Assembly (NCBI RefSeq): GCF_025567265.1
Contig: NZ_JAOQJW010000021.1
Location: forward strand, 6,938-70,937
Source: Dorea_A amylophila
Lineage (GTDB): Bacteria > Bacillota > Clostridia > Lachnospirales > Lachnospiraceae
Direction: 5' to 3'
Length of the DNA: 64,000 nt
Of the stretch, positions 7,829 through 14,780 are shown piece by piece (positions within the stretch are counted from its first letter, which is position 1; each line of letters starts with the position of its first letter). The position numbers were made by a program, and so were the translations under genes. The notes beneath the pieces were generated by a model. The model saw nothing but the letters and a program-made list of their open reading frames with translations. It made no database searches and was not told the DNA's origin.

Positions 7829-8443
7829 TTAGAAGAAACGGAAAACTCCGATCACTTTTCCCATAATCTGAAGATCACGGACGATAATTGGTTCCAACGC
7901 ATCATTTTCCGGTTGTAAACGGAAGATACCTTCTTCTTTGTAAAATCTTTTGACAGTGGCACTGTCTTCAAGCAATGCGACTACAATATCTCCGTTATCG
8001 GCAACAGCAGACTGTTCGACCAGTACAAAATCTCCATCAAGAATACCAGCATTGATCATACTTTCGCCATGTACTTTGAGCATAAAAGTCTGTTTGTTAG
8101 GCATATATTCCATCGGGATAGGGAAGTAGTTCTCTATGTTCTGTTCTGCGAGAAGTGGTTCTCCTGCAGCAACATGTCCGATGACAGGCACATTTACCAT
8201 TTCGCGGCGGTTAAAATTAAAAGAGTCATCCAGGATCTCAATCGCACGTGGTTTGGTTGGATCCCTTCTGATATATCCATTCTTCTCAAGAGTTTCCAGA
8301 TGAGAGTGAACAGAAGAAGTAGATTTCAGATGAACTGCTTCACAGATATCTCTGACTGATGGCGGGAAGCCACGCTCCAGTATCTGGGATTTGATATATT
8401 CTAATATTTCTTCCTGCTTTGCAGTTATTTTCCCCTGCGCCAT
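7829..8443 (-). CDS. lexA: SOS regulator LexA
   Basis: LexA represses DNA-damage genes until RecA filaments trigger self-cleavage. The 204-residue protein has an N-terminal winged helix (about 1-70, with PPSVRDICEAVHLKSTSSVH as recognition region). The cleavage pair is Ala93-Gly94 (HVAAGEP), and the Ser/Lys dyad is Ser128 (HGESM) and Lys165 (ATVKRF), so it should be fully active. AGGAGG lies before the ATG. It is divergent from a YneA-like gene, and the shared intergenic region holds LexA-like boxes, which implies autoregulation. Confidence 0.98.
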   Translation of the reverse strand: MAQGKITAKQEEILEYIKSQILERGFPPSVRDICEAVHLKSTSSVHSHLETLEKNGYIRRDPTKPRAIEILDDSFNFNRREMVNVPVIGHVAAGEPLLAEQNIENYFPIPMEYMPNKQTFMLKVHGESMINAGILDGDFVLVEQSAVADNGDIVVALLEDSATVKRFYKEEGIFRLQPENDALEPIIVRDLQIMGKVIGVFRFF

Positions 8444-8494
8444 ATTATGTCCTCCTTAAGATGGATTGTAAATTCGTTAATTATTATATATTTA

Positions 8495-8523
8495 ATGATA
8501 ACACAGGATATCGGAAAACGCAA
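8495..8523 (-). promoter_or_regulatory. lexA promoter
   Basis: Read on the minus strand, TTGCGT (8523-8518) and TATCAT (8500-8495) are 17 bases apart, about 52 bases before the lexA start. The -35 overlaps a LexA-like box, as expected for self-repression. Confidence 0.6.
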
Positions 8524-8546
8524 ACAGATGTTTAGAAAATATGTTC
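8522..8546. promoter_or_regulatory. Two adjoining LexA-like boxes at the lexA promoter
   Basis: AAACAGATGTTT (8522-8533) and GAAAATATGTTC (8535-8546) fit the Gram-positive box GAAC-N4-GTTC with mismatches in one or both half-sites. Their centres are only 13 bases apart, close to one helical turn plus, so dimers could bind side by side. They overlap or flank the lexA -35. Confidence 0.55.
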
Positions 8547-8566
8547 GAAATATATGGCGGAATCTA

Positions 8567-8595
8567 TTGACAAACATTTGTTCGACTTGTATAAT
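8567..8595 (+). promoter_or_regulatory. Consensus promoter of the SOS division-inhibitor gene
   Basis: TTGACA (8567-8572) and TATAAT (8590-8595) with a 17-base spacer form a perfect sigma-A promoter, about 64 bases before the start codon. A LexA-like box fills the spacer, so the gene should be silent until SOS and then very strongly expressed. Confidence 0.85.
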
Positions 8596-8619
8596 AGATG
8601 ACGTAGAGAACAAATGTTC
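8572..8619. promoter_or_regulatory. LexA operators of the SOS division-inhibitor gene
   Basis: AAACATTTGTTC (8572-8583, one mismatch) sits between the -35 and -10, and GAACAAATGTTC (8608-8619, perfect GAAC-N4-GTTC, extended by G at 8620) lies just downstream of the start site. The sites are as expected for tight LexA repression. Confidence 0.8.
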
Positions 8620-8658
8620 GCACAAAACTGTTTTGAAGAATAGATGGAGGGGTACGAG

Positions 8659-9051
8659 ATGGATACAAAGAGAATCTATAGAGAAAGCAGAGGAAGTAAT
8701 TATACCGGTTACAACAGGGCAAGCAGCCGAAGAAAAAGAAGTGTACATGTAAAGAAGCTATTTGTTGGTATTTTTTCTTTGTTTATGATTCTTGGACTCA
8801 GTGCATTTTATGGGAGCGGTCTTGTGAGTGCACACGATAACGTCAAGGATGATCCGGTAAGATGCAAGTACTATAAAAGTATTCAGATTCATTCAGGAGA
8901 TACTCTTTGGAATATTGCAGAGGAATATATAACTGAAGATTATGAATCTTTCAATGCTTATATTACAGAAGTAAAAAAGATCAATAAGCTTTCATCCGAT
9001 CAGATTCAGGACAGTCAGTATCTGACCGTTCCATATTACGATTACAGATGA
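8659..9051 (+). CDS. YneA-like SOS cell-division suppressor with LysM domain
   Basis: The 130-residue protein has a basic N-terminus (SSRRKRSVHVKK), one membrane segment (about 34-53), a short extracytoplasmic linker and a C-terminal LysM domain (about 74-127, IHSGDTLWNIAEEY to YLTVPYYDYR). That architecture and its divergent position next to lexA match YneA of Bacillus and related SOS-induced division inhibitors. ATG 8659 is preferred because GGAGGGG lies 8 bases before it; ATG 8644 overlaps that site. Its promoter carries two LexA boxes. Function is inferred from architecture and regulation, since YneA sequences vary strongly. Confidence 0.82.
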   Translation: MDTKRIYRESRGSNYTGYNRASSRRKRSVHVKKLFVGIFSLFMILGLSAFYGSGLVSAHDNVKDDPVRCKYYKSIQIHSGDTLWNIAEEYITEDYESFNAYITEVKKINKLSSDQIQDSQYLTVPYYDYR

Positions 9052-9127
9052 TTTTTTAAATCATTCTTTAAAACAGAATCATTCCGATATATATGCTGAA
9101 AGGCTTATATATATTATACTCACCCAC

Positions 9128-9164
9128 GGCAATGAATGAAAAATAGTAGTTCATTGCCATTTTG
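9128..9164 (+). terminator. Probable terminator after the YneA-like gene
   Basis: GGCAATGAA (9128-9136) pairs exactly with TTCATTGCC (9150-9158), followed by ATTTTGTT. The T run is short, so termination may be partial. Confidence 0.6.
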
Positions 9165-9211
9165 TTATTGGTACATATCTATACGACAAATACCGATTTT
9201 TCCAAAAGATA

Positions 9212-9240
9212 TAGACGGAAATAACGAATTCTGCTATAAT
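9212..9240 (+). promoter_or_regulatory. Probable promoter of the tyrosine recombinase gene
   Basis: TAGACG (9212-9217) and a perfect TATAAT (9235-9240) are separated by 17 bases, about 80 bases before the start codon. Confidence 0.5.
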
Positions 9241-9319
9241 TATATTGTTTTATGAGGAATTTTTATTATTTTATTGATACTTTTATTCCATCATTTCTAT
9301 TCAGGAGGTTTTCTATTAC

Positions 9320-10420
9320 ATGATTGATTCATCTACCAACCTAACAAACACGGCATCAAACAAACCGCATAATTATCATGAACAGAGTCAGATTAATCAG
9401 ACGTTACGCCTTCGTGAAGTCTTAAAGACTTTGCCGCCTTTTGCGAAGGACTATTTCCGTGCTATGGAACCAAAATCATCTGCACGTACCCGCATTAACT
9501 ACGCTTACGATATCCGTGTGTTTTTCCATTTCCTTATGGAAAATAATCCTGTGTATAAGAATTATACGATGGACCGTTTTATGCCCCGGGATCTGGAGAA
9601 CCTTGAACCTGTAGATATTGAGGAATATCTGGAATACCTGAAAGTATATAAACGCGATGAGGACGGTGAATTGATCACCAATGGGGAAAAAGGGCTGGCA
9701 CGTAAAATGTCTGCTCTTAGAAGTTTTTACGGATATTATTTCAAACATCAGATCATACAGAAGAATCCGACACTTCTGGTAGATATGCCAAAACTACATG
9801 ATAAAGCAATTATACGTCTAGATACCGATGAAGTTGCTTTGTTGTTGGATTTTGTGGAATCTGCAGGCGATCACCTGACCGGACAGGCACTGAATTACTA
9901 TAAGAAAACGCGGGACCGTGATATTGCTATTCTTACGCTGTTATTAGGAACCGGTATCCGTGTGTCCGAATGTGTCGGACTGGATCTCAAGGATGTAGAT
10001 TTTAAGAACAATGGAATTACGGTTACCAGAAAAGGTGGCAATCAGATGGTTGTGTATTTTGGCGATGAAGTTGCCGGAGCACTTGAAAATTATATAACGG
10101 GTGACCGCGAGGCAGCTACTCCCCTCTCCGGCCATGAACAGGCATTGTTCTTATCGACACAGAGAAAGCGTATGGGTGTCCAGGCAGTTGAAAATATGGT
10201 GAAAAAGTATGCCAGACAGGTAACGCCGAATAAGAAGATCACACCGCACAAACTTCGCAGTACCTATGGCACATCATTATATAAAGAGACCGGTGATATT
10301 TATCTTGTGGCGGATGTTCTGGGACATAAAGATGTAAATACGACGAAAAAGCACTATGCCGCAATAGATGACAACCGCCGCCGTAAAGCAGCTTCAGCAG
10401 TTAAATTGCGGGAATTGTAA
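9320..10420 (+). CDS. Xer-type tyrosine recombinase
   Basis: A 366-residue site-specific recombinase. An N-terminal core-binding (SAM-like) domain (about 35-150) precedes the catalytic domain with the complete set Arg214 (TGIRVSE), Lys238 (TRKGGN), His310/Arg313 (HKLRSTYG), His336 (LGHKDVNTT) and Tyr346 (KKHYAAID). It is longer than XerC/XerD (about 300) because of an N-terminal tail rich in Asn/Ser/Thr and a loop with acidic residues (about 111-125). No integrated element surrounds it and its neighbours are housekeeping genes, which fits a chromosome-dimer-resolution Xer better than an element integrase. AGGAGG precedes the ATG by about 12 bases. Confidence 0.85.
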   Translation: MIDSSTNLTNTASNKPHNYHEQSQINQTLRLREVLKTLPPFAKDYFRAMEPKSSARTRINYAYDIRVFFHFLMENNPVYKNYTMDRFMPRDLENLEPVDIEEYLEYLKVYKRDEDGELITNGEKGLARKMSALRSFYGYYFKHQIIQKNPTLLVDMPKLHDKAIIRLDTDEVALLLDFVESAGDHLTGQALNYYKKTRDRDIAILTLLLGTGIRVSECVGLDLKDVDFKNNGITVTRKGGNQMVVYFGDEVAGALENYITGDREAATPLSGHEQALFLSTQRKRMGVQAVENMVKKYARQVTPNKKITPHKLRSTYGTSLYKETGDIYLVADVLGHKDVNTTKKHYAAIDDNRRRKAASAVKLREL

Positions 10421-10457
10421 GATATACAGAATCGAACATTTTCATGCCGTAACATGC

Positions 10458-10510
10458 AAAAAATCTCTGACATAAAATATACAATTTATATTTATACGTC
10501 AGAGATTTTT
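10458..10510. terminator. Bidirectional terminator between convergent genes
   Basis: AAAATCTCTGAC (10460-10471) is perfectly complementary to GTCAGAGATTTT (10498-10509), with A and T runs on both sides. It serves the recombinase gene and the convergent cytidylate-kinase-like gene. Confidence 0.85.
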
Positions 10511-10513
10511 GAT

Positions 10514-11158
10514 TTACAATTTTCTGTCTGTAACAGTTTCTTTTAATGCTACTAACTGTTCGATTGCCTTTGCTGTCCCGTCAATTCCAAGAAGAGAACT
10601 GTCAAGGCAGATATTATAGCTTTCGGCAGCACCCCATTTTTTATTGCTGTAATAGTTATAATAGCTGGAACGTCTCTTATCAGTCTTTTTAATCAGATCT
10701 TTGGCTTTTGCATCTGTCAGATCATAGATCCGTGCGATTCTGCGGACTCTTGCGTCCATGTCGGCATGAATGAATACACTTAAGACATTATTAAATTCTT
10801 CCAGTGCATAGTCGGCACAACGTCCAACAAGAATACAAGGACCTTCCGATGCGATCTTGCGGATGGTATCAAATTGTGCGAGAAAAATTTTATGATTGAT
10901 CGGCATGTCTGTATAACTGGATGAAGGATATCCGAATGAGTAGGAATCCATAACCAGAGAATACAGAAAACTGTTCGTAGGTTTTTCATCGTGTGTTTCA
11001 AAAAGTTCTTCGCAGATACCACTTTCCTTTGCTGCGCGTTCCAACATTTCTCTGTCGTATAATTTGATTCCGAGATCTTCAGCAACTTTATATCCGATCT
11101 GGCGTCCGGCACTACCATATTCACGGCCGATCGTAATGATTGTATTTGTCTTTGCCAT
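10514..11158 (-). CDS. Cytidylate kinase-like family protein
   Basis: A 214-residue P-loop protein of the cytidylate-kinase-like family that is common and often multi-copy in Clostridia. The N-terminus ITIGREYGSAGRQIG stands where true kinases have GxxGSGKS; here the P-loop Lys is replaced, so phosphoryl transfer to CMP is uncertain. Other family marks are the LYDREMLERAAKES segment, FLAQFDTIRKIA, and VLVGRCADY followed by VFIHADMDARVRRI. ATG 11158 is chosen because AGGAGCG lies just before it, while the in-frame ATG at 11179 precedes that site. It reads alone, convergent with the recombinase. The substrate is unknown. Confidence 0.82.
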   Translation of the reverse strand: MAKTNTIITIGREYGSAGRQIGYKVAEDLGIKLYDREMLERAAKESGICEELFETHDEKPTNSFLYSLVMDSYSFGYPSSSYTDMPINHKIFLAQFDTIRKIASEGPCILVGRCADYALEEFNNVLSVFIHADMDARVRRIARIYDLTDAKAKDLIKKTDKRRSSYYNYYSNKKWGAAESYNICLDSSLLGIDGTAKAIEQLVALKETVTDRKL

Positions 11159-11239
11159 ATATACCACGCTCCTATACATAAATTAATATAAACATATTAT
11201 ACAGCAAACTCGGAGAAATGTATAGAATTTTCACATAAT

Positions 11240-12160
11240 TTACCTGCAAATATTCCTTAGTCTGTCTAATAGTTCGATAAAATATTCCGGAAGGGGTGCG
11301 TTGACTTCCAGGTATTCCCCGGTAGATGGGTGTATGATACCAAGAGTGCGTGCATGTAAAGTCTGTCCCTGCAATCCTTTAAAAGGACACTTTTTCGGCC
11401 CATAAACTTCGTCACCGACCAGAGGATGACCGATGCTCGCCATATGGACACGGATCTGATGGGTTCGTCCGGTTTCAAGCTCACATTGGATATAGGTATA
11501 ATCTCCGAAACGTTCCAGAACTTTGTAGTGGGTAATGGCCTCCCGTCCGTTTTTACAGTGAGTACTCATTTTCTTGCGGTCTGTCGGATGACGTCCGACC
11601 GGTGCATTAACCGTACCGGAATCTTCTTTGATATTACCATGTACGATTGCAACATAGATACGACGGATAGAGTGTACCTTTAATTGTTCGGAAAGGCTCT
11701 GATGAGCTTTATCGTTCTTGCAGATGACCAGTGAACCCGTGGTGTCCATATCAATGCGGTGAACAATTCCGGGACGCATACAGCCGTTGATACCGGACAG
11801 TTCATTTCCGCAGTGATACATCAGTGCATTGACCAGTGTTCCGCTGTAATGTCCTGGAGCAGGGTGAACAACCATCTGTTTCGGTTTATTGATCATAATA
11901 ATATCCTGATCCTCATATAAGATATCCAGTGGAATGTTCTCAGGCACGATATCAGGCTCTTTTGCTTCTGGAAGGGTAACTTCTACCCTGTCATCAAAAG
12001 AAAGCCTGTAATTGGATTTTACAGGCTTCTGGTTTACTTTTACATATCCATCTTTGATGATTTTCTGAATATAAGATCTTGATCTGTCTTCGAACTGTTC
12101 GGAAAGATAGAGGTCAATCCGCTGGCCTTCGGCATTAAGATCGATGGAAAATTCTTTCAA
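11240..12160 (-). CDS. RluA-family pseudouridine synthase
   Basis: Isomerises uridine to pseudouridine in rRNA or tRNA. The 306-residue protein has an N-terminal S4 RNA-binding domain (about 13-75) and the catalytic RluA domain with RPGIVHRIDMDTTG (catalytic Asp in HRID, near residue 138), plus TGRTHQIRVHMASIGHPLVGD. The architecture fits the RluD branch (YlyB in Bacillus). The start is a TTG at 12160, with AAGGAGG just before it. It overlaps lspA by 26 bases, and lspA-rluD/ylyB is the conserved order. Confidence 0.92.
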   Translation of the reverse strand: MKEFSIDLNAEGQRIDLYLSEQFEDRSRSYIQKIIKDGYVKVNQKPVKSNYRLSFDDRVEVTLPEAKEPDIVPENIPLDILYEDQDIIMINKPKQMVVHPAPGHYSGTLVNALMYHCGNELSGINGCMRPGIVHRIDMDTTGSLVICKNDKAHQSLSEQLKVHSIRRIYVAIVHGNIKEDSGTVNAPVGRHPTDRKKMSTHCKNGREAITHYKVLERFGDYTYIQCELETGRTHQIRVHMASIGHPLVGDEVYGPKKCPFKGLQGQTLHARTLGIIHPSTGEYLEVNAPLPEYFIELLDRLRNICR

Positions 12161-12647
12161 GGTCTTCCTCCTTATAGTAAACGAGTATTAATATAACTAA
12201 CAGGAATGCTGCAACGGTAACATAGATATCTGCAACATTAAAAATCGGAAAGTCGATCAGTTTGAAATAAAAGAAATCGACTACATAATTCAGGCGGATA
12301 CGGTCAATACAGTTACCGAAAGCTCCGCCAACGATCAATACCGCACAGATACGAAGCGGCAGATATTTTTTTTCCATAGGTACTTTGCTGTAGAACCAGA
12401 TCACAGCTGCGGTAATCAGGAGTGCACTGATGTAAAAGAAAACTCTCTGGTTTTGCAGTATACCGAATGCAGCTCCTCTGTTTTCGAGATATTCTAATTG
12501 GAATATATTTCTGATCAGCACATAAGCCGGCCGGTCTTTTAAGTGTCCGACAACAAGATATTTTGTAAACTGGTCTATGCATACCAGTACAACAACACTG
12601 ATCAGTGCTGTGATATAATGTGTGATACGTTTTGTATTTGTATTCAT
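12135..12647 (-). CDS. lspA: Lipoprotein signal peptidase (signal peptidase II)
   Basis: LspA removes signal peptides from diacylglyceryl-prolipoproteins in the membrane. The 170-residue protein has four membrane segments (about 9-27, 66-86, 95-112, 136-158). The two catalytic Asp are in GNCIDRI (about 117-123) and FNVADIYV (about 137-144). DQFTK and NRGAAFG are further family motifs. AAGGAG precedes the ATG. It is followed by the overlapping pseudouridine synthase and preceded by ylmH, matching the Bacillus ylm-lsp region with genes missing in between. Confidence 0.97.
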   Translation of the reverse strand: MNTNTKRITHYITALISVVVLVCIDQFTKYLVVGHLKDRPAYVLIRNIFQLEYLENRGAAFGILQNQRVFFYISALLITAAVIWFYSKVPMEKKYLPLRICAVLIVGGAFGNCIDRIRLNYVVDFFYFKLIDFPIFNVADIYVTVAAFLLVILILVYYKEEDLERIFHRS

Positions 12648-12665
12648 GATACTCCTTGCCGATCA

Positions 12666-12700
12666 TACTATGAATCTATGACTTTTTTGAATTCATAGTA
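12666..12700. other. Perfect 10-bp inverted repeat between ylmH and lspA
   Basis: TACTATGAAT (12666-12675) is perfectly complementary to ATTCATAGTA (12691-12700) with a 15-base loop. It lies in the 59-base gap just after the ylmH stop on the minus strand. There is no T run, so it is not a standard terminator; an mRNA-processing or stability hairpin is possible. Confidence 0.55.
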
Positions 12701-12706
12701 CAAAAA

Positions 12707-13462
12707 CTATATATATTTGCGTACAGAAATCATATAACGTCCTTTTTTTGTCTCAGACAGGATCCCATTATAGGCAATACGACCCATTTTACGAACGGAA
12801 ATTATATCATTCTCTTTTAACCGGTATCCGTTACTGGTAATCAGTTTTCCATTCACAAACACTTTTCCGGCTTCAATCTGAGACGTGATCTTACTTCTGG
12901 AAAGAGGATATGCCAAAGCGAGAACACTATCGAGACGGACGGATGATACGGTTCCTTTTAATTCTTCGTATCTCGGTTCATAATCAACCTGAACACCGGT
13001 ACCGATCGTTGCTTTTACATGAGTATGTCTGATCTGAGTCAGATTATCGGTGACATATTCTGCCATTTCTTCTTTGACAAATATCAGCGCTTTATGATCT
13101 TCTGCAATAATATCTCCGATCTTACAACGTTCAATACCAAGATTCATCAGTGCACCAAGATAATCGCGGTGAGTAAGATCTTCGGAAAACTTCTTATTCA
13201 GCGGGCTGACTTCTATTGTCTGAATCGGATATTCATACTCATAATAAAGAGCATCAGGTAGAAATACAGCCATCTGACGCTCTGATAAGTCATATCCACC
13301 ATACGTCTTATACTGGGATAAGAACATGTCTTTCGGTGTCGTATGAAGAATATTCAATTCATTCAAATTAAGAAAGTCAGAAAATACAACAATTCCTCTG
13401 TTATATGCAAGTCTGGAAAGTTCAACCAGACGTTTCTGTAACATACTTTCTTCTTTGTTCAT
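12707..13462 (-). CDS. ylmH: YlmH family RNA-binding protein (S4 domain)
   Basis: A 251-residue protein with a central fold (about 80-165) typical of YlmH and a C-terminal S4 domain (about 175-240: SVRLDSVLALAYPLSRSKI, then EAGKVFVNGKLI). In Bacillus, YlmH lies in the division cluster and is implicated in ribosome-associated quality control. It starts 3 bases after sepF and should be co-transcribed with ylmE-sepF. The 59-base gap to lspA holds only a hairpin: divIVA, often the next gene, is absent. Confidence 0.92.
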   Translation of the reverse strand: MNKEESMLQKRLVELSRLAYNRGIVVFSDFLNLNELNILHTTPKDMFLSQYKTYGGYDLSERQMAVFLPDALYYEYEYPIQTIEVSPLNKKFSEDLTHRDYLGALMNLGIERCKIGDIIAEDHKALIFVKEEMAEYVTDNLTQIRHTHVKATIGTGVQVDYEPRYEELKGTVSSVRLDSVLALAYPLSRSKITSQIEAGKVFVNGKLITSNGYRLKENDIISVRKMGRIAYNGILSETKKGRYMISVRKYI

Positions 13463-13464
13463 AA

Positions 13465-14025
13465 TTAAAATCTTGTCCTCATAGATGAAGAATCCAAAGA
13501 AGTGTTCAACAGATCCTGAAGATCTCCCGAAATATCTACATTTGTAGGTGTTACCAGGAATATGTAATTCGAAATCTTCTGCAGGTTACCACTGATTGCA
13601 AATGTAGCACCTGAAGTAAAATCAATAATACGCTGTGCAATCTCAAGATCCAGTCCCTCCAGATTAAGGATCACTGTGCGTCCGCTTAACAGAGTCTCTG
13701 TGATCTCTCTGGAATCTTCAACAGAAGTTGGTTTAATTACACATACTTCCATATTTACACTGCTTCTTCTTGCAGGCTGACGCATAGGTGTTACTTTATT
13801 ATTAGAGAATGAAGATTTCTGCTTTACAGGTGCTGTATATTCCTCCTCGTCATTCTCATCAAAATCTTTATCATTGTCTTTTGTGCTTTTATGAAAGAGG
13901 CTTCTCTTGGGCTTTTCTTCATAATCATCATCATATTCGTCATCGTCGAAGAATTCATCATCATCGTATTCATCGTCTCCGTCGTCTAACTTCATGATAC
14001 TTAAGAACTTATCTAATACTCCCAT
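13465..14025 (-). CDS. sepF: Cell division protein SepF
   Basis: SepF binds FtsZ and the membrane and bundles FtsZ at the septum. The 186-residue protein has the N-terminal amphipathic membrane anchor MGVLDKFLSIMKL, a long linker that is extremely acidic (about 14-40, runs of Asp/Glu), then a basic stretch, and the SepF core (about 98-180: VCVIKPTSVEDSREITETL, VILNLEGLD, AQRIIDFTSGATFA). ATG 14025 has AGGAGA before it and the correct amphipathic start; an upstream ATG at 14100 lacks this. It lies between ylmE and ylmH. Confidence 0.95.
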   Translation of the reverse strand: MGVLDKFLSIMKLDDGDDEYDDDEFFDDDEYDDDYEEKPKRSLFHKSTKDNDKDFDENDEEEYTAPVKQKSSFSNNKVTPMRQPARRSSVNMEVCVIKPTSVEDSREITETLLSGRTVILNLEGLDLEIAQRIIDFTSGATFAISGNLQKISNYIFLVTPTNVDISGDLQDLLNTSLDSSSMRTRF

Positions 14026-14050
14026 TTTTAATAAATCTCCTATCTTCCGT

Positions 14051-14749
14051 TTATACTTGATGAGTATAGTCTCGTGCTCCGAAGATTCCGGTACCAACAC
14101 GGACCATGGTAGCTCCTTCTTCTATGGCTACCTGATAGTCATTTGTCATACCCATAGAAAGAATACTCATAGTAATATTATCAATGTTTTTCTTTGCGAT
14201 GTCAACAGATAATTTGCGTAAATTGGCAAAAACAGAGCGATTATCCTCAGGATTTTCTACAAATGGAGCAATTGTCATAAGACCTTTTACACGGATATGT
14301 GAAAATTTTGATATCTGCTCTACGAATGCAGGAACTTCTTCCGGCATAAGTCCGAACTTACTTTCTTCTTTCGCAACATTCACTTCGATCAGTATATTGG
14401 CTGTAACGTTATGTTTTTCTGCTTCTTTATCAATTGTTTCAGCTAATCGGACAGAATCCACAGAATGAATAAGATCTACTTTATCAATAATATATTTGAC
14501 CTTATTACGCTGCATATGACCGATCATATGCCAGTGGATATCTTTTGGCAGAACTTCATATTTGGAAGCGAGTTCCTGTGCTTTGTTCTCTCCATTGATA
14601 CGAACACCCAGATCATATGCTTCCTGCAGCATCTCTACAGGTTTTGTTTTGCTTACTGCGATCAACGTAACCTCTTCTCTCTTACGGCCGGCGCGGTCGC
14701 ATGCAGCCTGGATATTTTCTTCTACTTTTGCAAGATTTTCTTTTAACAT
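14051..14749 (-). CDS. ylmE: PLP homeostasis protein (YggS/YlmE family)
   Basis: A 232-residue single-domain PLP-binding TIM-barrel protein that balances free PLP. The PLP Lys is in TLIAVSKTKP (near residue 35), followed by GENKAQE and WHMIGHMQRNKVKYI, and the phosphate-binding SMGMTNDYQVAIEEGATMVRVGTGIFG near the end. ATG 14749 follows AAAGGAG; an ATG at 14803 lies upstream of that site. It leads the ylmE-sepF-ylmH cluster. Confidence 0.95.
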   Translation of the reverse strand: MLKENLAKVEENIQAACDRAGRKREEVTLIAVSKTKPVEMLQEAYDLGVRINGENKAQELASKYEVLPKDIHWHMIGHMQRNKVKYIIDKVDLIHSVDSVRLAETIDKEAEKHNVTANILIEVNVAKEESKFGLMPEEVPAFVEQISKFSHIRVKGLMTIAPFVENPEDNRSVFANLRKLSVDIAKKNIDNITMSILSMGMTNDYQVAIEEGATMVRVGTGIFGARDYTHQV

Positions 14750-14780
14750 AATTTCTAGCTCCTTTTCTCTTAATATCAAA

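Noticed and set aside
9320..10420. Integrase of a mobile element
   Set aside because: No element, att repeats or cargo genes flank it; the neighbours are housekeeping SOS genes, so a Xer-type role fits better.
12666..12700. Rho-independent terminator after ylmH
   Set aside because: The stem is perfect but no T run follows on either strand.
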